Source of the DNA: Ilyomonas sp965219515
Lineage (GTDB): Bacteria > Bacteroidota > Bacteroidia > Chitinophagales > Chitinophagaceae
Direction of reading: 5' to 3'
NCBI GenBank assembly: GCA_965219515.1
Contig: OZ244776.1
Span: 496,001-560,000 of the forward strand
DNA: 64,000 bases
The position numbers and the translations under genes were made by a program. Every line of letters starts with the position of its first letter. The stretch's first letter is position 1. The notes beneath the pieces are model-generated. The model was given only the letters and a program-made list of their open reading frames with translations, had not been told where the DNA came from and did no database searches. Positions 36,131 through 46,200 of this stretch are shown here, in pieces.

Positions 36131-36385
36131 TTATGATCTTAAATACAAAGCAAATATGAGAGGAACAAATACGATAATGCTGCCGAAAAAAATTCGTTTG
36201 ATAACATTCATTTTATGATCTGCAATGATTGCATCAATGCATAAAAACCATGCAATTACCAAACCTGCTACACCGGCAACTATCACCAGGCTTTTTAAAA
36301 CGATTCCAGCAAACAAGACGGGCAGGCTAATAAACAACAAGCTGAAAGTTGCCAATTCATTCCTTGTAATACTAAATTTTTTCAT
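36131..36385 (-). CDS. Small hypothetical membrane protein
   Basis: An 84-residue protein with three hydrophobic segments (TFSLLFISLPVLFAGIVLKS, VIVAGVAGLVIAWFLCI, IFFGSIIVFVPLIFALYL) and a basic N-terminus MKKFSITRNE, giving an inside-positive orientation. I do not recognise a family. Codon use looks like the neighbours and its length suits a real gene, but there is no operon partner. Confidence 0.5.
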   Translation of the reverse strand: MKKFSITRNELATFSLLFISLPVLFAGIVLKSLVIVAGVAGLVIAWFLCIDAIIADHKMNVIKRIFFGSIIVFVPLIFALYLRS

Positions 36386-36598
36386 AATGAAAATTCAATT
36401 TTGCTTTGGTTTTTTATAAAAAATGTGTGCCAAAGATTGCCGGTATTGCAGCAACGAATCGGAGCAGACAAATTTTGTAAAAAAGAAACAACCGGAATAT
36501 TAAATCAGCATTAAAATATTAGCATAAAAACGAACTGATACTGAATAAATTTACCATTAAATACAGAATGGAGGAAAAACGAATGATGGATGTAATGA

Positions 36599-37090
36599 TC
36601 AATCGCGTTTGATCTTAGCAAGCAGACCGGTTGTGGAAAATCCTTCTATGATGGGGTTTATCACTACCCGTCCGCCGTTTGCCATCACTTCCTTTGCACC
36701 TGCAATGCTATCAATCGTATAATCCCCGCCTTTCACTAATACATCCGGCAGCAAAGCGCTGATTAGCTGTTGCGGCGTATCTTCTTCAAAAACAATTACC
36801 GCATCAACAATAAGCAACGAAGCAAGCAATAACGCACGGCTGTGCTGGTTGTTAACAGGTCGCGCTTCGCCTTTTAATTTTCTTACACCCGCGTCGGCAT
36901 TGACACCAACAATTAAAAAATCGGCTTCTTTCGCTGCCTGACATAATGAATAAATATGACCTTCGTGAAGCAGATCGAAACATCCGTTTGTAAAAGCGAT
37001 TGTTTTATTTACAATTCGCCACGCAGCAACGCGATAAATGAGGGAAGGAAGCTCGTAAATTTTATCTTGTATGGCAGCAATATTTTTCAT
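36599..37090 (-). CDS. rfaE2: RfaE2-like D-glycero-beta-D-manno-heptose 1-phosphate adenylyltransferase
   Basis: A 163-residue nucleotidyltransferase that activates heptose-1-phosphate with ATP for LPS core synthesis. Signature: FTNGCFDLLHEGHIYSL (HxGH at about residue 38), VGVNADAGVRKLKG, LLPDVLVKGGDY, and the closing IIEGFSTTGLLAKIK; ISSTT-like loops match the HldE C-terminal domain. The ATG at 37090 overlaps the panD stop by four bases (ATGA), so it is translationally coupled to panD. Length is typical of stand-alone RfaE2. Other cytidylyltransferase-like activities cannot be excluded. Confidence 0.87.
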   Translation of the reverse strand: MKNIAAIQDKIYELPSLIYRVAAWRIVNKTIAFTNGCFDLLHEGHIYSLCQAAKEADFLIVGVNADAGVRKLKGEARPVNNQHSRALLLASLLIVDAVIVFEEDTPQQLISALLPDVLVKGGDYTIDSIAGAKEVMANGGRVVINPIIEGFSTTGLLAKIKRD

Positions 37091-37434
37091 AGTAATCTGT
37101 TGCCTTCTTTCGGAAACACAAGCCATGGCTTAAAGGTTTTCGCTTCTTCAAAATCCATCCTTGCATAAGAGATAACGATGATGACATCGCCTACTGCGCC
37201 GCGCCTGGCAGCCGGTCCGTTTAAACAAACGGTTCCGCTGCCGCGCCTGCCTTTTATAATGTATGTTTCAATGCGCTCCCCGTTGTTCACATTTACAATC
37301 TGAATTTTTTCATTCTCTATTACGTTGGCAGCTTCCATCAGGTCTTCGTCTAAGGTAAGACTGCCCACATACTGCAGATTTGCTTCCGTAATGGTGGCGC
37401 GGTGAATCTTCGATTTTAAAACCTCAATTTGCAT
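37087..37434 (-). CDS. panD: Aspartate 1-decarboxylase precursor
   Basis: A 115-residue proenzyme that makes beta-alanine for pantothenate and CoA. It self-cleaves between Gly24 and Ser25 in LQYVGSLTL to generate the pyruvoyl group. Lys9 (KSKIHRATIT), the Arg54/Thr57/Tyr58 region (ERIETYIIKG), and CLNGPAARRGAVGD are the expected active-site stretches. A TACCTTTG minus-7 box lies seven bases from the ATG on the minus strand. The stop overlaps the start of rfaE2. Length matches the family. Confidence 0.95.
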   Translation of the reverse strand: MQIEVLKSKIHRATITEANLQYVGSLTLDEDLMEAANVIENEKIQIVNVNNGERIETYIIKGRRGSGTVCLNGPAARRGAVGDVIIVISYARMDFEEAKTFKPWLVFPKEGNRLL

Positions 37435-37441
37435 AGCGGCG

Positions 37442-37449
37442 CAAAGGTA
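37442..37449 (-). promoter_or_regulatory. Minus-7 box for panD-rfaE2
   Basis: Read on the minus strand this is TACCTTTG, an exact TAnnTTTG match, seven bases before the panD ATG. The transcript would have almost no leader. Confidence 0.45.
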
Positions 37450-37550
37450 ATTGGTTTTTACATTGATGCAAATGCAGCCGCATGATTGTGATTTGCTTAA
37501 GCTAAATAAAGCTGCACAGTTCTTGTTTATTGTTCATAAAACAGATGATT

Positions 37551-37766
37551 ATGAAAAAAATACTTGCGCTTTTCATTATTACCGTATCCATCGCAGCCTG
37601 CGGCAACACCAACAGCAACGAAAACACAAGCGGAGCCGATTCGGTTACCACCATTACATCCGGCAACACCGACGCCAGACAGGGACAAAGAATTCCAACG
37701 GATTCAGTTGAACTGCTAAGCGACAGCACCGGTAATATTCGCCCCGGCGACACCACAAAAAATTAA
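37551..37766 (+). CDS. Small lipoprotein of unknown function
   Basis: A 71-residue protein with a lipoprotein signal peptide (MKKILALFIITVSIAACGN, acylated Cys18) and a mature part that is short, Ser/Thr/Asn/Asp-rich and apparently unstructured. Three in-frame starts lie close together; the ATG at 37551 gives a standard signal. It lies 36 bp before cmk. I do not recognise a family, but small lipoproteins of this kind are frequent in Bacteroidota. Confidence 0.6.
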   Translation: MKKILALFIITVSIAACGNTNSNENTSGADSVTTITSGNTDARQGQRIPTDSVELLSDSTGNIRPGDTTKN

Positions 37767-37801
37767 AACCATGCTGCCTTTTTGCTGCATCTTTACGCCG
37801 T

Positions 37802-38485
37802 ATGCAGCCTATAATTATTACGATAGATGGTTATTCTTCCTGCGGAAAAAGTACGCTGGCTAAAGGATTGGCACATGCCCTGAGTTATATTTTTATAGAC
37901 AGCGGAGCCATGTACCGGGCTGTTACGTTATATTTTTTGCATAATCAGATTGGCTTGGATAATCAGGCAAAAATTATAGGTGCATTAAAACTCATTCATC
38001 TTTCTTTTCTTAGAAATAAAGAAAGCGGCAGCAACGAAATTTTTTTGAATGACGAAAATGTTTCCGCTGCCACTCGTGAGATGATTATCAGCAACCGCGT
38101 TAGCGAAGTAGCCGCCATTAAAGAAGTGCGCGAATTTGCCGTTGCGCAGCAGCAAAAAATAGGCGAACACAAAGGATTGGTGATGGATGGTCGTGATATT
38201 GGCACAACCGTTTTTCCGCAGGCTGAACTTAAAATTTTTATGACTGCTTCGTTAAATATCCGCGTACAAAGACGATATAACGAACTCATACTTCAAAACC
38301 CGGATGTTACATTAGAAGAAGTAAAAGCAAATTTAGAAAAGCGTGATTATATTGACAGTCATCGGGCAATTAGTCCGCTTCGCAAAGCAAATGATGCCAT
38401 TGTGTTAGACAATACTTATCTTACCATGCAACAACAATTAGATTTGGCATTAGAATGGGTAAAAAAAAGTCAGGCAGGAAGTTAA
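37802..38485 (+). CDS. cmk: Cytidylate kinase
   Basis: A 227-residue NMP kinase that phosphorylates CMP and dCMP. The P-loop is IDGYSSCGKSTLAKGLA (about residue 9); IFIDSGAMYRAVTLYFL binds the nucleotide base, MDGRDIGTTVFPQAELKIF is the family-specific phosphate-binding segment, and RYNELILQNPD with KRDYIDSHRAISPL forms the lid. Length agrees with the family. It may be co-transcribed with the small lipoprotein upstream. Confidence 0.96.
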   Translation: MQPIIITIDGYSSCGKSTLAKGLAHALSYIFIDSGAMYRAVTLYFLHNQIGLDNQAKIIGALKLIHLSFLRNKESGSNEIFLNDENVSAATREMIISNRVSEVAAIKEVREFAVAQQQKIGEHKGLVMDGRDIGTTVFPQAELKIFMTASLNIRVQRRYNELILQNPDVTLEEVKANLEKRDYIDSHRAISPLRKANDAIVLDNTYLTMQQQLDLALEWVKKSQAGS

Positions 38486-38620
38486 TGTAAGTGATTTTTG
38501 CTAACTGCTGTATCCACGTTTTATAGAAATGTATTTCGTCAGGACTTCATTTTTTTTGTTGTTGAAAAGATGTTGTTATACAAACGATTGAAACTAAATA
38601 ACAAATTCTTTTCAAACCTA

Positions 38621-40915
38621 TTAACTTACCACTTTATCCAGGGTAATGGGCAGACTTCTAATGCGCTTTCCCGTTGCGTTACAGATGGCATTTGCAATGG
38701 CAGCCGCCACGCCGGTAATGCCGATCTCGCCAATGCCATGACCACCTAACGGCGAGTGCTCATCAGGAATATCATTATAAATAATATCAATGTGCGGCAC
38801 ATCGGCATTCACAGGAATATGATACTCTGCAAGAGAAGGATTCATAATTCTGCCGTTGCGTTCATCAAAGAAGGTTTCTTCCATCAATGCCATACCAATG
38901 CCCATAATAATACCGCCGCGGAATTGGCTGCTTGCTGTTTTGGGATTGATAACCCGACCAGTATCAAAAGATCCGAGCCAGCGTATAATGCGGATTTCGC
39001 CGGTTACTTCATTCACTTTCAATTCGCAAAACTGCGCGCCATAGGAACCCATTGAATATTTCAAAAGTTCCAGCGGCATATCGGAGGTGGCTTCTTCTTC
39101 CCAAAAGCTTTTTCCAATGAGCTTAAAAATATCCGCATAGCTCATGCCTTTTGTGTTGTCGGCTTTGCTGTACAATCCGCCGTCTCTTGGTTCTACTTCT
39201 TCATATTTTAAATCGCGCAGCGGAAAAGCTTTGTTGTCTGATGCTTCTTTAAAAATAGCTTTTAAAAGTTTTTCGGCAGTCGCCATAATACCTGCGGCTA
39301 CGCTGGCGGTCTGGTTGGAGCCACCTGCGAAAGCTGATTTTGGTAATGTGGAATCGCCGTACTGAAATGACACATTATCCATATCTAATCCCAGCCGGTC
39401 AGCCGCATGTTGAAGCTGCACCGTAACCGTTCCCATTCCCATCTCATGCGCGGCAGCTTTTATCACCGCCGTGCCATCGGAAAACAACGCGATTTTAGCG
39501 CCTGCCGGAAACCGGTAGTACGGATAATACGCCGTGGCAACACCCTGCCCGATCAGCCATTCGCCTTCCTTGCGCGATTTTGTTTCGCCATATTTCCAGC
39601 CCCATTTGTCAGCACCCTTGCGGTAAGCTTCTACAAGGTGGCGTGATGAAAATTCAGTTCCTTTTACCGGGTTTTTTTCCGGCTCGTTCAATATGCGAAG
39701 CTCGATGGGATCTTTGCCTATTTTGTGGGCCAGTTCATCCACTGCCGATTCGAGGGCAAACGTGCCGATACTTTCACCGGGGGCGCGCATAAATGTATTG
39801 GCAACCATATCGAGATAGCAAACCTTCTGTGAGATGTAAAAACTTTTAGCATCGTATAAATAACGCACCGGAAAGGTAAACTGCTCCGGAAAATTGTTGT
39901 GATCTGTAGTTGCCGTTACGCCGCTGTGAATGATGGCAGTGAATTTACCCGTTTCATCGGCACCGATGGCAACCCGCTGTTCACTTGGCGTGCGGCCGCC
40001 AACAATGCGAAACACGCCTGCTCTTGACAGGGCAAGTTTAACGGGGCGATCTGTTTGCTTGGCGGCAAGCACGCAAAGCATGGTGTTCATCCATAATGAC
40101 CCTTTGCTGCCGAAGCCACCGCCCACAAACGGCGATACCGCTTTTACATTATCTGGTTTTATGGAAAACAGATCCGCAATGGTATTTTTGACGCCATACA
40201 GGTGCTGCGTGGCATCATACACCACCAGCCTGTCGTCTTCAAGAAATGCGGCAATGGTTGCATGCGGCTCTATGGGATTGTGATTGTATTTTGGCGTTTC
40301 GTACAGTTCATCAACGGCATAAGCGGCTGCTTTCAGTTCATCTTCGGCATCTCCTATTTTTAGCTCCGCATCTTCATTCATTACCTTACCGGGCGATTTG
40401 GCTCCTGCTTTCTCTTTATCAAAAGAGGTTTTGGCGTCCCCTTCTTCATAATGTACCTTAATGAGGGTGGCTGCCTGCTCGGCATCTTCCTGTGTTTCCG
40501 CCACCACAATAGCGATAGGCTGACCGTTCCAATACACATTTTCATCATGCAAAATGGGAATGTCAGAAGCTGCTGAACCACGGCTTTGTCCGCCGGGGCT
40601 AAACGTAAGAGGCTTCTTTAACTTCGGTGCATTTTCGTAAGTAATAATACTGATAACACCGGCTGCTTTTTTTGCTTCTTCAAGATGAAAGGATTTTATT
40701 TTTCCTTTTGCAATGCTGCTATAATGAAGAGCGGCGTAAGCAATATTTTCCAGTTGATATTCGGCGGTAAACGTTGCTTCTCCTGTTACCTTTAAGCGGC
40801 CATCTACCCGGGATATGGGTTGTCCCACATATTTCTTTTCCTGTATCAGCCGGTCTGTTTTTTTATCCGGTACAAGCTGAACGATGCCTTGTGTTATTTT
40901 TGAAATGATACTCAT
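38621..40915 (-). CDS. Molybdopterin-binding subunit of a xanthine dehydrogenase/aldehyde oxidase family enzyme (PaoC-like)
   Basis: A 764-residue large subunit. It begins after a short helix with YVGQPISRVDGRLKVTGEAT, typical of the family; SPFVGGGFGSKGSLW (about residue 270) and FMRAPGESIGTFALESAVDE contact the molybdopterin cytosine dinucleotide, and GGHGIGEIGITG near the C-terminus holds the catalytic Glu. It oxidises aldehydes or purine-like substrates by water-derived hydroxylation. It is the third gene of an operon whose small subunits lie seven bp and further upstream. The aldehyde-oxidase (PaoABC) branch fits best by subunit layout. Confidence 0.92.
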   Translation of the reverse strand: MSIISKITQGIVQLVPDKKTDRLIQEKKYVGQPISRVDGRLKVTGEATFTAEYQLENIAYAALHYSSIAKGKIKSFHLEEAKKAAGVISIITYENAPKLKKPLTFSPGGQSRGSAASDIPILHDENVYWNGQPIAIVVAETQEDAEQAATLIKVHYEEGDAKTSFDKEKAGAKSPGKVMNEDAELKIGDAEDELKAAAYAVDELYETPKYNHNPIEPHATIAAFLEDDRLVVYDATQHLYGVKNTIADLFSIKPDNVKAVSPFVGGGFGSKGSLWMNTMLCVLAAKQTDRPVKLALSRAGVFRIVGGRTPSEQRVAIGADETGKFTAIIHSGVTATTDHNNFPEQFTFPVRYLYDAKSFYISQKVCYLDMVANTFMRAPGESIGTFALESAVDELAHKIGKDPIELRILNEPEKNPVKGTEFSSRHLVEAYRKGADKWGWKYGETKSRKEGEWLIGQGVATAYYPYYRFPAGAKIALFSDGTAVIKAAAHEMGMGTVTVQLQHAADRLGLDMDNVSFQYGDSTLPKSAFAGGSNQTASVAAGIMATAEKLLKAIFKEASDNKAFPLRDLKYEEVEPRDGGLYSKADNTKGMSYADIFKLIGKSFWEEEATSDMPLELLKYSMGSYGAQFCELKVNEVTGEIRIIRWLGSFDTGRVINPKTASSQFRGGIIMGIGMALMEETFFDERNGRIMNPSLAEYHIPVNADVPHIDIIYNDIPDEHSPLGGHGIGEIGITGVAAAIANAICNATGKRIRSLPITLDKVVS

Positions 40916-40922
40916 ATCTGAT

Positions 40923-41906
40923 TTATTTAACTGATAGTTGCTGCAAAACGTTTACAATGGTTCTTTTTGCCAGTCCGATTTTGAAATTGTTATGACCAAA
41001 TCCTTTTGCATCTTTTAATTCTGCTTCGGCAGCCGCCATAAAATTATCTTCGGTGGCTTCCTTATTCAGCAGTATTTCTTCTGCCGCAAATGCGCGCCAG
41101 GGTTTGTGCGCCACGCCTCCTAAAGCAAGTCTTACATTTTTAACCATGCCGTTTTCAACTTCCAGAGCCGCCGCCACGCTTACCAAAGCAAATGCATAAC
41201 TGGCGCGGTCTCTTACTTTACGATACAAAGAATTTTTTGCAAAAGACAGTGGTGGAAGAATGACTGCCGTTATCAGTTCGTCAGGTTGTAACGTGGTTTC
41301 AACATCGGGCGTATTGCCGGGTAACTTATGAAAATCAGTTAATAAAATTTCATGTTGACCTCCTTTTCCTTCCACCAGAATTTTTGCATCCAGGGCAGCC
41401 ATTGCCACACACATGTCGGAGGGATGCGTGGCGATGCAGGAACCGGACGTGCCGAGAATGGCATGAATGCGGTTAAACCCTTCTACCGCATCGCAGCCGG
41501 CGCCGGGCCGGCGTTTATTGCAGCGGGCTGTTTCATCGTAAAAATAGTAGCAGCGGGTACGTTGTAAAAGATTACCGCCTGTTGTTGCCATATTGCGAAG
41601 CTGCGCTGAAGCGCCATTCAGTATTGCCTGCGACAATACGGGATAGCGTTGCCGTATAACGTTGTTTGCAGCAAGCAGCGAATTGCGCACCATAGCGCCG
41701 ATTTTTACACTTCCATCTGACTGTTCTTCCACCTCCGAAAGAGGCAGATGCGTAACATCTATCACTACATCGGGTTGCTCTATTTTTTCCCGCATCAGAT
41801 CAATCAGATTTGTGCCGCCCCCAATAAATTTTGCTTCTTTTAGATTCGAGATTTCGGCAACTGCATCAGCAGTATCATTTGCCTGTATAAAAGTAAACGG
41901 TTTCAT
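40923..41906 (-). CDS. FAD-binding subunit with extra iron-sulfur motif (PaoB-like)
   Basis: A 327-residue medium subunit. The FAD site is AKFIGGGTNLIDLMREKI near residue 40 and ATTGGNLLQRTRCYYFYDE; the latter is followed by CNKRRPGAGCDAVEG, an insertion also present in E. coli PaoB, where it binds a [4Fe-4S] cluster. CO-dehydrogenase C-terminal domain at the end (LALGGVAHKPWRAFAAEE). The frame extends to 41993, but the ATG at 41906 begins with MKPFTFIQANDTADAV, the usual start, although it overlaps the 2Fe-2S subunit gene by 32 bp. It carries electrons from the 2Fe-2S subunit to an acceptor. Confidence 0.9.
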   Translation of the reverse strand: MKPFTFIQANDTADAVAEISNLKEAKFIGGGTNLIDLMREKIEQPDVVIDVTHLPLSEVEEQSDGSVKIGAMVRNSLLAANNVIRQRYPVLSQAILNGASAQLRNMATTGGNLLQRTRCYYFYDETARCNKRRPGAGCDAVEGFNRIHAILGTSGSCIATHPSDMCVAMAALDAKILVEGKGGQHEILLTDFHKLPGNTPDVETTLQPDELITAVILPPLSFAKNSLYRKVRDRASYAFALVSVAAALEVENGMVKNVRLALGGVAHKPWRAFAAEEILLNKEATEDNFMAAAEAELKDAKGFGHNNFKIGLAKRTIVNVLQQLSVK

Positions 41907-42477
41907 CTTGTTTGCTGGTTTCGTTATTGTCGAATGCTTCGCGGATTGCATCTGTAATGCCATTGTAAGCTCCGCACCGGCAGAGGTTTCCACTCATGCG
42001 TTCTCTGATTTCATCATCACTAAATTCAAAAGTGTCTGCAGCAATATCCGGTGATACGGCACTTGGCGCCCCATCCTTAAATTCTTCAATCATTGCTGTT
42101 GCGCTGCAGATTTGTCCCGGCGTGCAATAGCCGCACTGAAAGCCATCGTGTTCAATAAATGCTGATTGTAAAGTACTTAGCTTATCACCCGTTGCCAAAC
42201 CTTCAATGGTGGTGATTTGTTTGCCGGAATACTGCACGGCAAGCGTCAGGCAGGCATTGATGCGTTTGCCGTCAACTAATATTGTACATGCGCCGCAGGC
42301 GCCCTGATTGCATCCTTTTTTTGTGCCGGTAAGCCCGATGTGTTCGCGTAACGCATCTAATAAAGAAACCCGCGGATCGAGTTGCAAATTGTATGGTTCG
42401 CCATTGATATGCAGGGTTACCGCAAAGGTAAGGCCATCTGCTTCTGCCGGAGATGAAGTTGTTTGTTTGAGTATCAT
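41875..42477 (-). CDS. 2Fe-2S iron-sulfur subunit (PaoA-like)
   Basis: A 200-residue small subunit with two [2Fe-2S] domains: a plant-type ferredoxin site GCNQGACGACTILVDG (about residues 55-70) and the all-helical second cluster CGYCTPGQICSATA with CRCGAYNGITDAI. It passes electrons from molybdenum to FAD. No Tat signal is evident at the start, unlike E. coli PaoA, so the complex is probably cytoplasmic. It is the first gene of the minus-strand operon paoA-paoB-paoC. No MoCo-insertion chaperone (XdhC/PaoD) was seen nearby. Confidence 0.93.
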   Translation of the reverse strand: MILKQTTSSPAEADGLTFAVTLHINGEPYNLQLDPRVSLLDALREHIGLTGTKKGCNQGACGACTILVDGKRINACLTLAVQYSGKQITTIEGLATGDKLSTLQSAFIEHDGFQCGYCTPGQICSATAMIEEFKDGAPSAVSPDIAADTFEFSDDEIRERMSGNLCRCGAYNGITDAIREAFDNNETSKQDETVYFYTGK

Positions 42478-42686
42478 AAGTTAGGAAAACAAAATGGCAG
42501 CAAATATGTTTCCAATCTTTGGCTTTTTTATAAAATCAGTTTGGTTTTGACTGCAACAATTTTATTTACGGTTCCGGCATTGTTTTTCCTAAAAAAGAAT
42601 ACGGTAATAGCGCTATCGCTTTACAATATTTTGTATAACCAGACAAGACCAAAAGAGAAGGTACGATTTATAAAACTGCAAATTGC

Positions 42687-43106
42687 TCATTTTTTATTAA
42701 TCATTCCATCCACGCTGATGCGTCCCGGACCACAAAACAGAATGACAAGAAAAGCGGTTAAATAAAAAATGGCAAGCTCAGAATCCATAAAATCTTTACC
42801 GGCATCGGCACCATAAATAACAACCAGCATCGTAAAAATAACGGGAATGCAGGCATAGCGTGTAAACAAGCCCAGTATCACCAGCAGACTACAAAAAATT
42901 TCGGCGAACAAGGCGAGTATGAGAGAAAATTTTGGACCAAAACCCATGAAATCGTAGAACATATGCTGCAGTTGCGTAAAAGCCATCACCTTCATAAACC
43001 CATGTTTTACCAGTAAGATGGCACCAAAGCTGAAGCGCAGCAAAAGCATGGCGATATTGAAAGCATTGGGGCTGTAATCTACGGAGGTGAAACTAAATCT
43101 TTTCAT
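42687..43106 (-). CDS. DoxX family membrane protein
   Basis: A 139-residue protein with four membrane segments. The pattern ALNIAMLLLRFSFGAILLVKHG, FGPKFSLILALFAEIFCSLL, VILGLFTRYACIPVIFTMLV is characteristic of DoxX/DoxD-type proteins, which in some archaea form part of a terminal thiosulfate:quinone oxidoreductase but in most bacteria have no proven role (family knowledge). It starts about 160 bp from the divergent TPR gene. Monocistronic, ending near the molybdenum operon. Confidence 0.83.
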   Translation of the reverse strand: MKRFSFTSVDYSPNAFNIAMLLLRFSFGAILLVKHGFMKVMAFTQLQHMFYDFMGFGPKFSLILALFAEIFCSLLVILGLFTRYACIPVIFTMLVVIYGADAGKDFMDSELAIFYLTAFLVILFCGPGRISVDGMINKK

Positions 43107-43267
43107 TCAACAGGTTTGCACAAAAATATAGGTTTCTCATTCTTTATCCACAAAGCAGAGGCAATGTTTTTGCACACAAATACCACAATTCATTTAGCCG
43201 CTCTTTTGCATATTTATTAAGACCACCGGTAAAATATTTGCTTTTAATTCAACGTTCAACACAATCT

Positions 43268-46200
43268 ATGAAGTTGAAAAAAATACTTTTTAGCATTCCT
43301 GTATTGCTACTTGCCCAATGCTGTTTATTTGCGCAGGCAACCAAAATAAATACCGATTCTGACGGCGATTTTAAACTGGCGAAAGAGCTATATCAAAAAC
43401 AGGAATTTAATCTTGCTTATCCTTTGTTTAAACAACTAAGTACCGGCAACGGATATAGCGAAAGCGCGTTTCCGGTTTCGGTGGCACTGGAAGCGAAATA
43501 TTATTCCATTGCCTGTCATTTGCAATTGAACGATGAAACCGCCGTAGCGGAAGCCAAAACTTTTATTTTGTCGGAGCACAATGCGCCGCGCACGCAAATG
43601 ATGAGCTACCAGCTTGCCGAATATTATTACCGCAAAAAAGATTTTATTAATGCCATTGATTATTACGAAAAAGCAGGCATAGACAACCTGAGCAACAGTG
43701 AGATTGCCGCCATGAAATTTCATGAAGCGTATGGCTACTTTACAATGAAGCGCTTTGCCGAAGCAAAACCTTTATTTAATGATATTCGTCAAATAGAAAA
43801 CGACCCCAATTACGTAGATGCCAATTATTATTACGGCTATATTTTATTCGGCGAAAAAAATTATAAAGGCGCACTGGAAGCATTTAAAATTGTGCAGGAA
43901 AAGCCAACTTATCAAAGCATTGTGCCGTATTATGTAACCGAGATTTATTACTTCAGCGGCGATCGGGACAAAGCTATTGAATCAGCAGAAAAGGCATTGC
44001 AGAAGGGTAACCAATTTTATGCGGTGCAGTTAAAACAATTGCTGGGTCATGCTTATTTTGAAAAAAAGCAATTTGCCAAAGCGCTGCCATATTTTGAAGA
44101 ATATGTGCAGAGCACCGAAAAAGTAAGACGCGAAGATTTATATGAGCTAAGCTTTTGCTATTATCAGGCAAAGCGCTGGAACGATGCCATTACCGGCTTT
44201 AAAGAATTGGGCGGCAAGCAAGATTCTCTGGCGCAAAACAGCATGTATCTGCTTGGTGATTCTTACTTAAAAACAGATCAGAAGCCGAGCGCGCGAAGTG
44301 CGTTTTTGTTTTGCGAATTAAACAGCAGCAATGCAACACAAAAAGAGATTTCGCAGTTCCTGTATGCCAAGCTTTCCTACGAGCTTGGATATCGCGATGT
44401 AGCGTTAACCGAATTACAAAATTTTAATATCACGTATCTCAAATCAACTTATATTAATGAAGCCAGAGAATTGCTGATAGAAGTGCTTGCCAACACAAAC
44501 AATTACAAAGATGCGCTTGCCTTAATTCAAAGTCTGCCATCGCAAAGCGAAAGCGCACAGCGTGTGTATCCGCGCGTATTGTATGGCCGTGCCGTTGAGT
44601 TGGTAAACGACCAGCAGGTTGATGATGCTGATGCATTGCTGAACCGCATTTTTACTGCGCCTTACAATGAAGCGCAACTGCAGCCGGCATACTTTTGGAG
44701 AGGCGAAATTGCGTACCGCAACAACAAGCCTGATTCGGCTGTTTATTATCTTCACAATTATATAGAAAATCCGGTTACCTACGGCGAGGTAAATGCGCAG
44801 GATGCACGTTATATATTGGGTTATGCCAACATGAAATTAGAAGATTATAACAGCGCGCTGCCATATTTTGAAGCTGTAACCACAACCATAACAACAGCAT
44901 CTTCCAATATACAGCAGGATGCTTACCTGCGCAGCGCCGATTGCTATTTTATGCGCAAGAATTATGGCAAGGCTTTGCAGATGTACGAAACATCTGTTGC
45001 CCTCAATCTGCCATCGGCCGATTATGCTTCGTATCAGAAAGCCATCATTGCCGGCGCATCTAACAACACTGCTGAGAAACTTGCCCTCCTGCATTCTTTT
45101 TTACAAAAATATCCATCATCTGTTCTTGTTTCTGATGCCAATATGGAAACAGCGAATACTTATATGGCGGGCGAAAATTTCAACAATGCCATTGCGCCCT
45201 TGAACAATATTCTAAATAATAAAAATGCAGTGAATTATAAGCCTGAAGCTTTGTTGAAATTAGGTGTTTGCTACTTTAATTTAAAGAATGATGAAGAAGC
45301 ACTGAACCGCTTTACTACCTTAATCTCAAACTATTCAAATGCCGGAGAAAGCAACGATGCTGTGGAATATGTAAGAACCATATTTATCAACAAACAGCAG
45401 CCGCAGCAGTTTGTTGCTTTTATGCGGCAGAACGGTAAAAGCATCAGCACATCGGAAGAAGATTCGTTAACCTACGCCTCGGCATTGCTTCGTTATAATA
45501 ACAACAATAAAGATGCGGCTTTGCAGGGTTTTCAAAGTTATTTAAGCCAGTTTCCCGATGGTTATTACGCCATTGAGGCAGCCTACATAACGGCAAAGAT
45601 TTATAACGACAGAAAGGATTATAAAAACGCACTCAGTTATTACAGCGGCGTAGCAGATAAAGCGCCGAATAAGTATGCGGAGGAAGCGGTGCTGGCGGCG
45701 GCGCGCATCAACTATTTCGAGTTGAAAGACTATGAAAAAGCGGAGCAGTATTTTACACAGCTAAAAACCATTGCTTCCAGCCAGGATGCAAAATTAGAAA
45801 GCATGCGCGGCTTACTGCGTTGCCAATATAAGTTATTGCAGTTTGGCGAAGCGGTTTCTAATGCGCAGGATTTATTATCGGAGAAAGGCATTGCCACAGA
45901 TGATAAAATGATAGCGAATATGGTGATAGCGAAAACGGCGCAAACCAACAATCAAACGTCTGATGCGCTGTCGGCTTACAGCTTGGTGATAAGTCTTGGC
46001 AAATCGGAATATGCAGCCGAAGCGCGTTATCATATTGCAGAAATCCATTTTCAGCAAAACGAACTGAAGCTGGCGGAGAAAGCGGGCTTTGATGTGATTA
46101 ACAAAGCCGGTTCTTACAATTACTGGATTACCAAAGCGTACATTCTGCTTGGCGATGTTTATTTTAAAGAGCAGGATTATTTTAATGCGGAAGCCACGTT

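Noticed and set aside
42463..42765. 100-codon open frame on the plus strand
   Set aside because: It overlaps the start of the 2Fe-2S subunit gene and the end of the DoxX gene on the other strand, has low-quality content and no recognisable motif.
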